Assembly (NCBI RefSeq): GCF_009735645.1
Contig: NZ_CP032550.1
Span: forward strand, 1,674,001-1,738,000
Reading direction: 5' to 3'
From: Microbacterium oryzae
GTDB taxonomy: Bacteria > Actinomycetota > Actinomycetes > Actinomycetales > Microbacteriaceae
Length of the DNA stretch: 64,000 nucleotides
Part shown: positions 1 to 7,250 of the stretch, in pieces
Numbering within the stretch: the first letter of the stretch is position 1
How the letters are laid out: each line of letters begins with the position of its first letter
Notes under the pieces: generated by a model
Told to the model about the DNA's origin: nothing
Databases searched by the model: none
The model's input: the letters and a program-made list of their open reading frames with translations, nothing else
Program-made: the position numbers and the translations under genes

Positions 1-745
1 CCACGATGCTGATCATCACCCCGCGCGGCACCGTGGCGTGCGGACGGCGAGACTCGGCTCCGAGCGCGGCACCGCTCTCGAAGCCGACGAATCCCAGCAC
101 CACAGACACGACCGCCGAGGCGGCCTCCGGCTCCCCTAGCCAGTGCGGCTGCACGACACCGGATGGCGACTGAGCGACGGCGATCGCGGTCACCGCGAGC
201 ACCGTGGCGACCGCGCCCACCTCGAAGACCAGCAGCATGCGCGTCGTCATGCGCAGGCCCCCGATGCTGAGCGCCGCGATGCCGCATCCGGTCAGCACGA
301 TGATCACGACCGCGGCGACATCCGGTCGATCGGATGCGACGAGGTCGGCCAGCCGCCGACCGCCGATGAGCAGCGTCGAGGAGCCGACCGCGAGGTAGCC
401 GATCGCGAGGAGCGCGCCCGCGGCGATCCCGGCGCGCGCGCCGAGGCCGCGCGCGACGAAGGTGTAGACCGCGCCGGTGCTCGCGAGCCGTCTGGTGAAG
501 ACGCCGAGCACCACCCCGACCGCGAGCATGAGGGGAACGGCGACGGCGAGCTCGACGAGGCCGTACGGCCCGTCTCCCATGGCGCCGGTGTGAAACGCGA
601 GCACCCCGGCGGGCGCCGCCGCTGCGACGGACTGCGCGACGACGTCGATCGTCCTCGCCCGCGTGCGCCGCAACGCGCGGAACGGCGAGTCCTCGAGTCC
701 GGCCAGAGGTTCTGCCTGCCGGATCGCCTTGCTGAGAGCTCTCAT
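1..745 (-). CDS. APC-family amino acid/polyamine permease, 5' part
   Basis: This gene runs off the left edge of the window, so only about 248 N-terminal residues are present. The reading frame is open from an ATG at 743-745. It begins MRALSKAIRQAEPLAG and then shows several hydrophobic segments rich in Gly and Ala, typical of the amino acid-polyamine-organocation (APC) superfamily, a set of inner-membrane secondary transporters. The early Q-S-V-A-A-A-A-P segment resembles the broken first helix of APC carriers. The substrate cannot be read from this fragment. The family call rests on topology and motif style. A divergent small gene follows at 944. Confidence 0.75.
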   Translation of the reverse strand, partial: MRALSKAIRQAEPLAGLEDSPFRALRRTRARTIDVVAQSVAAAAPAGVLAFHTGAMGDGPYGLVELAVAVPLMLAVGVVLGVFTRRLASTGAVYTFVARGLGARAGIAAGALLAIGYLAVGSSTLLIGGRRLADLVASDRPDVAAVVIIVLTGCGIAALSIGGLRMTTRMLLVFEVGAVATVLAVTAIAVAQSPSGVVQPHWLGEPEAASAVVSVVLGFVGFESGAALGAESRRPHATVPRGVMISIV

Positions 746-943
746 CGCGCCCCTCCTGCCCGAAACCTAGGCAACGCGCATTGCGCGAGGCGCTCCGGAT
801 TGTTTCCGGCACGTGACAGCAGCCGAGACAGCGTCGACCGACGCAAGACGCGGCCGTCTCATCGGATGGCACACGCTCCTCACACCGCTGTCACCCTGAG
901 GATCGGACCTGCTGCGACGATCGCATCGACCGCGAGGAGGACC

Positions 944-1108
944 ATGACCCGCATGATCGCCGCCGGCGGGGTTGTCGCATCAGTGCTGACCGCCGCCGCC
1001 TTCGTCGCCGTAGCCGCCGCAGCAGCCGTCAGCGGAGCTTCCTCGCCCGACACGCCGCCGTCGCGGGAGAGTCACCATCACACAGAGGCGCAGAGCGCCT
1101 CGCGCTGA
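944..1108 (+). CDS. Small membrane or exported peptide, hypothetical
   Basis: 54 residues. The ATG at 944 follows a strong purine-rich site (GAGGAGG, 934-940). The protein starts MTRMIAAGGVVAS and has one Ala/Val-rich hydrophobic stretch at about residues 5-33, then a short polar tail with a His triplet. It could be a signal-anchored peptide or a single-span membrane peptide. I do not recognise a family. The good ribosome binding site and clear signal-like N-terminus support coding, but the short length and Ala-rich composition leave doubt. Confidence 0.45.
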   Translation: MTRMIAAGGVVASVLTAAAFVAVAAAAAVSGASSPDTPPSRESHHHTEAQSASR

Positions 1109-1127
1109 ACCAGGGAGCGGTGCGGCG

Positions 1128-1346
1128 TCAGCGCTTCGGCAGCTTGCGAAGCGCCTTCCTGTGGTGTGCGGCCTCCGCGCCCGTCGACTCCGACTTCACG
1201 ACGAAGACCGGGTCGTCCTCCGATGCGCGGAAGGTCTGATCCGCGAAGGTGAAGTCCGACTCCTGCTTGCGCACCACCTCACCGCGCGTGCGACCCTGCG
1301 ACGTGTTCCAGCTCACCCGGTCGCCCGGCGACAGCTCCTGAGCCAC
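1128..1346 (-). CDS. DUF2945/HVA1-like TUDOR small protein
   Basis: 72 residues with a GTG start at 1344-1346, preceded by GGAGCTGA as a ribosome binding site. The N-terminal segment with GDRVSWNTSQGRTRGEVV matches the small SH3/Tudor-like fold called hypervirulence-associated protein TUDOR domain (DUF2945), followed by a basic C-terminal tail (KALRKLPKR). Proteins of this family are short and usually stand alone; their function is unknown. It lies 2 bp after the stop of a putative 54-residue gene and is probably the last gene of a three-gene minus-strand unit starting at 1859. Confidence 0.8.
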   Translation of the reverse strand: MAQELSPGDRVSWNTSQGRTRGEVVRKQESDFTFADQTFRASEDDPVFVVKSESTGAEAAHHRKALRKLPKR

Positions 1347-1348
1347 GC

Positions 1349-1513
1349 TCAGCTCCGACCGTGGAACCCCGCCGTCGGCGCTCCCGCAACTCGTGACATC
1401 CCGGCCGCGACGAGCGACTGCAGGGTCACGCGTGGGACGAGTGAGACGCCCGCCTCCCCCACGCCGATCGCGGCGGCCGCCGGCTTCGCGGCCACGGACA
1501 CTCCGGCGCTCAT
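1349..1513 (-). CDS. Possible 54-residue peptide between two small genes
   Basis: An ATG at 1511-1513 lies one base after the TGA of the upstream DUF7882-like gene, and the stop lies two bases before the GTG of the downstream DUF2945 gene. This tight packing suggests a translated spacer gene. The product is Ala/Gly/Val-rich (MSAGVSVAAKPAAAAIG) and not recognisable. There is no strong Shine-Dalgarno site, so translation would depend on coupling. It may instead be an open frame by chance in GC-rich DNA. Confidence 0.35.
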   Translation of the reverse strand: MSAGVSVAAKPAAAAIGVGEAGVSLVPRVTLQSLVAAGMSRVAGAPTAGFHGRS

Positions 1514-1514
1514 G

Positions 1515-1859
1515 TCAGGCCGCCTTCGCGAGGGAAGCCGTGCGCGGCGTGGCCTGCGCGTCGATGTCGGAGAGGGCGGCCGGCGACAGGTCGAGCCCGT
1601 GGTTCGAGTTCGCCGCCTCGACAAGACGCACGAGCACCTCGCGATTCAGCGGAACCTGGTCCACCTCGTCGAGAACGATGCGGAAGGGGATGGACGAGTG
1701 CACCCAGACGGTCTCACGCGCGCCGCCGGGGTGCTGCCACGAGAGGGAGAAGGACTCGCCGCGGCGCAGCTTGGTGAGAACCACCGATTGCACGTGGGCG
1801 AGGAGGCGATCCTCGATCTCGATCGCCTGGTCACTCATGCCGTAGAACATCTTGCCCAC
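1515..1859 (-). CDS. DUF7882-like actinobacterial protein
   Basis: 114 residues if translation begins at the GTG at 1857-1859, which has GAGGAGG 6 bases upstream. A longer ATG start at 1886 would absorb that site into the coding region and adds residues not typical of the family. The sequence VGKMFYGMSDQAIEIEDRLL, then SFSLSW, and an N-R-E-V...A-A-N-S motif near the C-terminus resemble the small Microbacteriaceae family labelled DUF7882, often found in several copies per genome. Function unknown. It is divergent from the MarR gene at 1972 and shares its upstream region. Confidence 0.75.
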   Translation of the reverse strand: MGKMFYGMSDQAIEIEDRLLAHVQSVVLTKLRRGESFSLSWQHPGGARETVWVHSSIPFRIVLDEVDQVPLNREVLVRLVEAANSNHGLDLSPAALSDIDAQATPRTASLAKAA

Positions 1860-1908
1860 GCGTTCCTCCTCGATTTTGGCCGACACCTGCCGACGTCTCG
1901 AACTTTAC

Positions 1909-1933
1909 TTGGCAAACTAATCATTTGGCAAGC
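1909..1933. promoter_or_regulatory. Direct repeat in divergent promoter region
   Basis: Two copies of TTGGCAA(A/G)C at 1909-1917 and 1925-1933, 16 bp apart, lie in the short AT-richer gap between the DUF7882-like gene and the MarR gene. The spacing of about 1.5 helical turns and the position between divergent genes fit an operator for the adjacent MarR protein, or part of a promoter (TTGGCA could be a -35). This is inference only. Confidence 0.35.
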
Positions 1934-1971
1934 GAGTAATCAGGGGTGCAGACTTTCGCTACCATGACGAC

Positions 1972-2505
1972 ATGAAACGTTCAGGCCCCGGCGAGGTGTC
2001 GTCGTACTGGTACGGCACCGGCGTCGACGAACAGGCCGCCGCATCCGTCCTCCAGGCACTGCGCACGTACCGCGCCGCGGAGATGGATCTGCGCCGCCGC
2101 ACCCGCACCTCGATGCGGATGACCGACAACGAGATGCTCGTCATCGGCCTGGCCACGCGTCGCGCCCGCTCCGGCCAGGAGCTCCAGCCTCGCGACGTCG
2201 CGCTGGCACTGGGACTCACCCCCGCCTCCGTCACCGGCCTGCTCGACAAGCTGGAGCGCTCGGGCCACATCGAGCGCCTTCCCCACCCCACGGATCGACG
2301 GCGCCAACGGATCCTGCCCACACGGCTCGCAGACGTGGATGTGCGCGCGACCCTCGGCAGCGTGCACGAGGGCATGATGAGCGTCGCGCGGTCGCTCAGC
2401 AGCAGCCAGGCGGCCGTCATCTCCACGTTCCTGCAGCAGATGACCGAGGCCGTCACCGCGCACGCGCAGGAGATCGACCCGCCGAGCGAGCCGTCAGCCG
2501 CGTGA
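1972..2505 (+). CDS. MarR family transcriptional regulator
   Basis: 177 residues. The winged-helix region spans about residues 50-125: a DNA-recognition part with LTPASVTGLLDKLERSGHI and the wing signature HPTDRRRQRI. Long flanking helices would form the dimer interface. The N-terminus carries a S-Y-W-Y motif also seen in the regulator at 3338, and both share Y-R-A-A-E, so the two are paralogues. MarR proteins usually repress their own and neighbouring genes and respond to small phenolic or oxidative ligands; the ligand here is unknown. Its 3' end overlaps the convergent regulator at 2494 by 12 bp. Confidence 0.9.
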   Translation: MKRSGPGEVSSYWYGTGVDEQAAASVLQALRTYRAAEMDLRRRTRTSMRMTDNEMLVIGLATRRARSGQELQPRDVALALGLTPASVTGLLDKLERSGHIERLPHPTDRRRQRILPTRLADVDVRATLGSVHEGMMSVARSLSSSQAAVISTFLQQMTEAVTAHAQEIDPPSEPSAA

Positions 2506-2970
2506 GAGCTCCGGCTGCAGAGCCGCGTCGATCTCCTCGGTGACCCGACGCAGGAACCGGGACACGACCATCCGCTCGCCTTCGGTGAGATCGACCGCTG
2601 CGCGCGTGACACTGTCCGCGACGGGGTCATTCAGCGACCGGCCCACGTCGGTGGCGACGACGAACTTCGAACGGCGATCGGCAGGGTTCGCGCGGAGCTC
2701 CGCGAAGCCTGCGTCTTCGAGGCGCCGCAGCACCGCCGTGATCGAGGCGCTGCTCACCTGCAGTGTCTCCGCGATCTCGGTCGGCGTCAGCTCACGGCCC
2801 TCGTTCGCGACATCGACGACGATGCGGACGGCCGAGAGGTCCAGTTCGCTGAGAGATCGGCTCGCCTGCCGCCGGCGCGCCAGCCGCGCCTCCGCCTGCC
2901 GGAGATCCGCGATGGCCCGGACGAGGCCATCCTTGCGCTCGTGATTCACGTGCTGACCGTCGCCCGTCAC
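2494..2970 (-). CDS. MarR family transcriptional regulator
   Basis: 158 residues from a GTG at 2968-2970, which has GAGAAGAG just upstream; a longer frame reaches an ATG at 3123 but adds a Ser/Arg-rich stretch unlike coding sequence. The wHTH core contains LTPTEIAETLQVSSASITAV and the wing A-N-P-A-D-R-R-S-K. It is convergent with the paralogue at 1972 and divergent from the gene at 3105. It is more distant from the other two regulators, with no W-Y motif, but has the same domain architecture. Confidence 0.85.
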   Translation of the reverse strand: MTGDGQHVNHERKDGLVRAIADLRQAEARLARRRQASRSLSELDLSAVRIVVDVANEGRELTPTEIAETLQVSSASITAVLRRLEDAGFAELRANPADRRSKFVVATDVGRSLNDPVADSVTRAAVDLTEGERMVVSRFLRRVTEEIDAALQPELSRG

Positions 2971-3104
2971 GCGCTCTTCTCGCTCACGAGAAGCAACCTT
3001 ACTAGACGACCTTGATACACGGGCGTCGAACCATATTCGGATCTGGACTTTTCTCGTCGCGGAAGGTGAGAAGCTGGATGGACGCCGACGCGAGAGGAAG
3101 GGCG

Positions 3105-3332
3105 ATGACGACGAGCTTTGCACCTGACGAAGCGGGATACGTCCTGTATCAGGAGATGGTCACGCGCCTCGCGAACCGCTTCCCCGCCGTGCCCCTGTGG
3201 CGCATCGAGGAGATCGCCTACTCCGAGAACGAGGCGATGACCGGCGGGCTCCTGCGCGTCGTCCCGTCCGGCGTCGAGGACGGCACCGCAGAACGACTTG
3301 CGCGTGAAGCGCTCGCCAAGGAGGCGAAGTAG
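3105..3332 (+). CDS. Small helical protein, possible three-helix dimerisation domain
   Basis: 75 residues from the ATG at 3105, which follows AGAGGAAGG at a suitable distance; a longer in-frame ATG at 3012 has no such site. The sequence is helical and amphipathic, with residues such as L-Y-Q-E-M-V-T-R-L and W-R-I-E-E-I. It resembles short actinobacterial proteins annotated as three-helix bundle dimerisation domain, but I am not certain. It ends 5 bp before the next MarR gene (3338), so the two are probably co-transcribed and it may be a partner or target of that regulator. Confidence 0.65.
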   Translation: MTTSFAPDEAGYVLYQEMVTRLANRFPAVPLWRIEEIAYSENEAMTGGLLRVVPSGVEDGTAERLAREALAKEAK

Positions 3333-3337
3333 AACGC

Positions 3338-3868
3338 ATGGCGATGTCCACCGAACCCACGGCATCCGGCTACTGGTACCCCGACACCGATGGCGGCGCG
3401 ACGACCGTCGACGTTCTGAACCTCCTGCGCCGCTACCGCGCGGCCGAGACCGCGATGCGCGCCCGCACCCGGGCCTCGATGCGGATGAACGAGACCGACC
3501 TCCTGGCGCTGCGCCACCTGCTGCGCGAGCAGCGCGCCGGACGCGTCGTGCGCGCCGTCGACCTCGCCCGCACGCTCGACATCTCCACCGCCTCGGTCAC
3601 CGCTCTCATCGACCGGCTCGAGCGCGACGGCCACGCCAAGCGCGAGGCGCACCCCACCGACCGCCGTGCAGGCATCGTCGTGCCGACCGCGAGCAGCGAC
3701 GCGGAGGTGCGCGAGACTCTCGGCCCCATGCACCAGCGCATGCTCGCGCTCGTGGACAGCATGGACGAGCAGGAGCGCGGCGTCGTCGCCCGCTTCCTCA
3801 GCGGGATGGCCGACGCCGTCGGGGAGGCGGCCGCTTCGGACGCGGACGCGGAGCCCGACGCCGACTGA
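3338..3868 (+). CDS. MarR family transcriptional regulator
   Basis: 176 residues. AAGGAGG lies about 13 bases upstream of the ATG at 3338; an in-frame ATG at 3344 is a less likely start. The winged-helix core contains ISTASVTALIDRLERDGHA and the wing HPTDRRAGIVV. The N-terminal S-G-Y-W-Y and central Y-R-A-A-E match the regulator at 1972, showing a local duplication. The C-terminus is an acidic Ala/Asp tail. It follows the small helical gene at 3105 by 5 bp, consistent with a two-gene unit. Confidence 0.9.
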   Translation: MAMSTEPTASGYWYPDTDGGATTVDVLNLLRRYRAAETAMRARTRASMRMNETDLLALRHLLREQRAGRVVRAVDLARTLDISTASVTALIDRLERDGHAKREAHPTDRRAGIVVPTASSDAEVRETLGPMHQRMLALVDSMDEQERGVVARFLSGMADAVGEAAASDADAEPDAD

Positions 3869-3902
3869 TCCAGTGCGCGGGGGTTTCGCCGGCGTGCGCT
3901 GA

Positions 3903-4571
3903 TCAGAAGGGCAGGCGCTCCGTGGGGGCGTCTCGCGGGTCCTGCCAGGTCGGGCGCTGCTCGAAGACGCGCGTGGCGGCATCCGGCTCGTGCCAGGTCT
4001 GCTGCTGCACCGGGCGACCGGGCTGCTGCACGCGCCCGGGCTGCTGAGGCAGCGGGTGCTCGCGTGCGCGGAGGATCTCCGCGTCGCGCTCCCAGATCGC
4101 TCGGGCGATGATGCGGCGGTCGCGCGCGTAGATCATCGCGCGCATGGTCATGGCGAGCAGGATGCCGATGTAGCCGCCGGCGGTGTTCGCGAACACGTCG
4201 AGCATGCTCGAGACGCGCGACTCCAGGCTCGTCGCCTGCGTCCACTCGATGAAGCCGGAGTATCCGGGCACGAGGAACAGCGCGAGCCACCAGGCGCGAC
4301 GCGGCAGGGCGAGGCCGAGGAAGAAGCCGAGGGGGATGAACATCCCGATGTTCGCGGTGAACTCAATCTCGTCGAAGCCGAACCACTCCGGCACGCCGAA
4401 TCGGTACAGCACCTTGAGCACGCGGTCGGAGATGCCGCCGAACTCCAGGTCGTTCGGGTTGGGCCACAGGGTCACGACGGCGACGAATCCGGCGTAGATG
4501 GCGAGCAGCAGGGTCGCGACCCAGAGGCGGGCGCGGCTGCGGGGCGGCTTGGGGCCGAGTGCGTCGGTCAT
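3903..4571 (-). CDS. VanZ-like family membrane protein
   Basis: 222 residues, ATG start with GAGGAGG upstream. About four transmembrane segments occupy residues 15-145. The family hallmark is visible: T-A-N-I-G-M-F-I-P-L-G-F-F-L-G, then S-G-F-I-E-W-T-Q and D-V-F-A-N-T-A-G-G-Y-I-G. The last 75 residues are a Gln/Pro-rich cytoplasmic tail with no recognisable domain. VanZ-like proteins are widespread in actinobacteria; VanZ itself gives low-level teicoplanin resistance, but most homologues have no known role. Convergent with the MarR gene at 3338. Confidence 0.9.
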   Translation of the reverse strand: MTDALGPKPPRSRARLWVATLLLAIYAGFVAVVTLWPNPNDLEFGGISDRVLKVLYRFGVPEWFGFDEIEFTANIGMFIPLGFFLGLALPRRAWWLALFLVPGYSGFIEWTQATSLESRVSSMLDVFANTAGGYIGILLAMTMRAMIYARDRRIIARAIWERDAEILRAREHPLPQQPGRVQQPGRPVQQQTWHEPDAATRVFEQRPTWQDPRDAPTERLPF

Positions 4572-4574
4572 CAG

Positions 4575-4880
4575 GACCTCCTCATGGCGCGGACGTTGAC
4601 CTCGACCCTAGACGCCCGTCCTGGCAACCACCCCGGACGTTGACGGGGCACGACCCGCCCCGTTCCGTCTCGGTCGCCGCGCTCCCTCGCTCACCGTCCG
4701 AGAGGGGGCCGCGACCACCCCCGACGTTGAGCGAGCGAAGCGAGACGAAACGCCGCAACCCAACCTCGACAACGATCCACCCCGTTTCGTCTCGGTCGCT
4801 GCGCTCCCTCGCTCAACGTCCGAGAGGGGGCCGCGACCATCCCGGACGTTGAGCGAGCGAAGCGAGACGAAACGCCGTGA
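4575..4880. repeat. Intergenic palindromic repeat (family A), two units
   Basis: Fills the 326-bp gap between the VanZ-like gene and the GIY-YIG gene. Two units each have an arm reading GTTTCGTCTCG ... GCTCAACGTCC and a complementary arm reading GACGTTGAGCGAGCGAAGC and GAGACGAAAC. The first left arm is degenerate (TTCCGTCTCGG at 4661). The arms could fold into long hairpins of about 30-35 bp. No open frame here looks like a gene. The same element recurs near 5.3, 6.3, 13.1-13.7, 15.0-15.2 and 44.4 kb. Confidence 0.85.
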
Positions 4881-4897
4881 GCCGGCCTCGGAAGCCC

Positions 4898-5236
4898 TCA
4901 CCCCGTTGCCTCTCCCTCGATGTCGGAGGCCGCGCCATCCGCTCGCTTCGCCGCGCGCTGACGCCTACTCCAGCCACGCACGGCCTCGAAGCCCTCCTCC
5001 ATCAGCAGCGTGCGCTTCGCGTGGCTCCAGCCCTGGATCTGCTTCTCCCAGAGGAACGCGTCGTCCATCCGCTCGAACTCGGCGTGCCAGCGCAGGGTGA
5101 CAGGGCGCCGGCCGGTGCGCCGGGTGTATGCGGCTCCCTGTCCGAGCTGGTGCTGCGCGAGCCGCAGGTCGAGGTCACGGGTGCTGCCGACGTAGTACGT
5201 GCCGTCGGCGCACTCGAGGATGTAGACGTACGGCAT
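4898..5236 (-). CDS. GIY-YIG nuclease family protein
   Basis: 112 residues from the ATG at 5234-5236, giving the family-typical beginning MPYVYILECADGTYYVGSTR; an upstream ATG at 5263 is possible. The GIY-YIG core is clear: Y-V-Y-I-L at the start, Y-Y-V-G-S-T with catalytic Arg, then a conserved E near residue 63 (W-E-K-Q-I-Q-G-W). Single-domain members (UPF0213/YhbQ type) are small; in vitro nuclease activity is known for some but their role is unclear. The C-terminus (E-G-E-A-T-G) abuts the repeat block at 4880. Confidence 0.88.
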   Translation of the reverse strand: MPYVYILECADGTYYVGSTRDLDLRLAQHQLGQGAAYTRRTGRRPVTLRWHAEFERMDDAFLWEKQIQGWSHAKRTLLMEEGFEAVRGWSRRQRAAKRADGAASDIEGEATG

Positions 5237-5305
5237 GCGGAGAATGTAGCCGAATGCGGACATCCGGCGCGTGAGTTCTCCACAGGGGGCGTCGTCGAGG
5301 GCGGG

Positions 5306-5400
5306 TTGCGGCGTTTCGACTCGCTTCGCTCGCTCAACGTCCGAGAAGAGACGTATCCACCGCGTTCCGGTTCGCTTCGCTCGCTCAACGTCCGAGACGT
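5306..5400. repeat. Intergenic palindromic repeat (family A), two half units
   Basis: Two direct copies of the half unit reading CGCTTCGCTCGCTCAACG followed by TCCGAGA, centred near 5330 and 5385, in the gap between the GIY-YIG gene and the aldo/keto reductase. Complementary arms are missing, so this is an incomplete or decayed copy. It ends 8 bp before the stop codon of the reductase gene. Confidence 0.8.
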
Positions 5401-5407
5401 GCGGGCC

Positions 5408-6244
5408 TTAGAACTCCTCGTACTCGGCGGGATCCTGATCCGCCAGACGGCCATCCGGACGACCCAGCGCGGTGATCGCGGCGATCTCCTCCTCGACCAG
5501 CTCCACCTCGAGCGCCCCGAGGTTCTCGAGCTGACGCTTGTCGCTCGCTGCCTTCGGGATGGGGATGGCGCCGCGCGCGATCGCCCACGCCAGCACCGTC
5601 TGCCCGGGCGTGACGTCGTGCTTGCGCGCGATGTCGACGATGACCTCGTCTTCGAGGATGCCGGTCTCGCGACCGAGCGGGCTCCACGCCTCGGTGAGGA
5701 TGCCGTGTTCGGCGTTGAAGCGGATGCACTCCTCCTGCGGGAAGTGCGGGTGCATCTCGATCTGGTTCACCTGCGGCAGCTCGCCGGTCTCGCGCACGAG
5801 GCGCTCGAGGTGCTCCGGCAGGAAGTTGCAGACGCCGATCGCCTTTACGATGCCGGCGTCGCGCGCCTCGATGAGCGCCTGCCACGCCTCCACGTACTTG
5901 TCGGTCTTCGGGTTCGGCCAGTGGATGAGCAGCAGATCGAGGTGGCCGAGGCCCGTCCGGTAGACGCTCTCCTCGATCGAGGGGATGGCCGCATCGCGCT
6001 CCTGATGACGTCCCTCGAGCTTCGACGTGACGATGAGCTCGTCGCGGTCGATGCCGGAGCGGCGCACGCCCTCCCCCACGGTCCCCTCGTTCTCGTAGTT
6101 GAACGCGGAGTCGATCAGCCGGTAGCCCTTGTCGACGGCGCGAGCGACGGCATCCGCGCCGTCCGCCCCCTTCAGTCCGTAGGTGCCGAAGCCGAGAACC
6201 GGCAGCTCGAGTCCGCCGTGTGCAGTCCAGGTGGGGATCGTCAT
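5408..6244 (-). CDS. Aldo/keto reductase
   Basis: 278 residues, ATG start with AAGGGAGC upstream. A full-length (beta/alpha)8 NADPH-dependent aldo/keto reductase. The catalytic tetrad is visible: Asp45 and Tyr50 in LIDSAFNYENEG, Lys75 in VTSKLEG and His108 in LLIHWPNP. A cofactor-binding segment lies at I-P-I-P-K-A-A-S near residue 230. It resembles the 2,5-diketo-gluconate reductase type of soluble enzymes that reduce aldehydes and ketones; the substrate is not predictable. It stands alone between repeat copies. Confidence 0.92.
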   Translation of the reverse strand: MTIPTWTAHGGLELPVLGFGTYGLKGADGADAVARAVDKGYRLIDSAFNYENEGTVGEGVRRSGIDRDELIVTSKLEGRHQERDAAIPSIEESVYRTGLGHLDLLLIHWPNPKTDKYVEAWQALIEARDAGIVKAIGVCNFLPEHLERLVRETGELPQVNQIEMHPHFPQEECIRFNAEHGILTEAWSPLGRETGILEDEVIVDIARKHDVTPGQTVLAWAIARGAIPIPKAASDKRQLENLGALEVELVEEEIAAITALGRPDGRLADQDPAEYEEF

Positions 6245-6302
6245 GCTCCCTTCCTAGAGGCGAGGGGCGGATGGCCTCAAAGGGTTGACAGCGGATGGTC
6301 CC

Positions 6303-6352
6303 TGCCGAACATTGAGCGACCGAGCGCCAGCGAGCGAGACGAAACGCCGCAC
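6303..6352. repeat. Intergenic palindromic repeat (family A), single half unit
   Basis: One arm only: ATTGAGCGACCGAGCGCCAG then GAGCGAGACGAAACG. This is the variant with GCGCCAGCGAG in the middle that dominates the 13 kb array. It lies between the reductase start and the stop of the sugar kinase gene at 6357. Confidence 0.8.
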
Positions 6353-6356
6353 CCGA

Positions 6357-7250
6357 TCAGCCGACCTGCATCTCCGCGAGCCGAGGCGGGTCCGCACCAT
6401 CCTTCGACACGGTCAGAGCCGCCGATCTCTGAGCGACCTCGAGGAGCGCGACCCACTCGTCGCGAGGCAGCGTGCTCTCCCGGATGGCGGCGGCGGCACC
6501 ACGCGCGGCTATCGCGTACAGAAGGCCGGACATGAACGCGTCGCCGGCCCCGATGGTGTCCACTACCTGCACCGGCTCGCCGAGCGAGCGGCTCCACCGC
6601 TCCGCACCGGCAGCCGCGGCGTAGCCCTCGCCGCCGCGAGTCACGACGACCAGCCGCGGCCCGAGTGCAGTCACACGCTCGAGCACCTGCTCGATCGTGG
6701 CGGACGGGTAGAGCCAGGCCGCGTCCTCGTCACTCAGCTTCACGACGTGACTCGCCGATATGAGCTCCTCGGTGCGCTGCACCGCTCGAAGGCGGTCCGT
6801 GAGCAGAGCGGGGCGGATGTTCGGATCGAAGCTCACGAGAGAGCCGAGCGCCGCTCGGCGCACGGCCTCTGCGACGCTCTCACTCCCGGGTTCGAGGTAC
6901 GCGCCCAGGGAGCCGGCGTGGACGAGGCCGTACCCGTCGACATCCACCGGCCCGAGATCCCACCGCAGGGAGAAGTCGTACTCCGCCGCGCCGGTCTCCG
7001 ACGAGATCGTCGCGATCGCCGACGACGTCGCCCCATCCGCACGGGTGCCATCCGCCAATGCGACGTTCGAGCCCTGCAGGTGCCGCGTGATGAGCGCGCC
7101 GTGTGCATCGCTGCCGATGCACGTCGCGAGCTCCACCTCGATGCCGAGCCGCCCCAGGCCCACGGCGACGTTCATAGGTGAGCCGCCCGGGAACGCCTCA
7201 CCCGAGACGACGTCGACCAGGGCCTCGCCGAGTACCAGCGCGCGCATCAT
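6357..7250 (-). CDS. PfkB-family sugar kinase, probable fructokinase
   Basis: 297 residues. Ribokinase/PfkB fold: N-terminal substrate signature with G-E-A-L-V-D and P-G-G-S-P-M-N-V-A, and the C-terminal motif D-T-I-G-A-G-D-A-F at residues 231-239 with catalytic Asp237. These enzymes phosphorylate sugars with ATP in the cytoplasm. The ATG overlaps the stop of the GH32 gene by 4 bp (ATGA), so it is translationally coupled. With a beta-fructosidase and sugar importer in the same operon, fructose to fructose-6-phosphate is the likely reaction. It is the last gene of the operon. Confidence 0.92.
   Translation of the reverse strand: MMRALVLGEALVDVVSGEAFPGGSPMNVAVGLGRLGIEVELATCIGSDAHGALITRHLQGSNVALADGTRADGATSSAIATISSETGAAEYDFSLRWDLGPVDVDGYGLVHAGSLGAYLEPGSESVAEAVRRAALGSLVSFDPNIRPALLTDRLRAVQRTEELISASHVVKLSDEDAAWLYPSATIEQVLERVTALGPRLVVVTRGGEGYAAAAGAERWSRSLGEPVQVVDTIGAGDAFMSGLLYAIAARGAAAAIRESTLPRDEWVALLEVAQRSAALTVSKDGADPPRLAEMQVG

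Noticed and set aside
3012..3104. N-terminal extension of the small helical gene
   Set aside because: The upstream ATG has no ribosome site and the extra residues are unlike coding sequence; the ATG at 3105 follows AGAGGAAGG.
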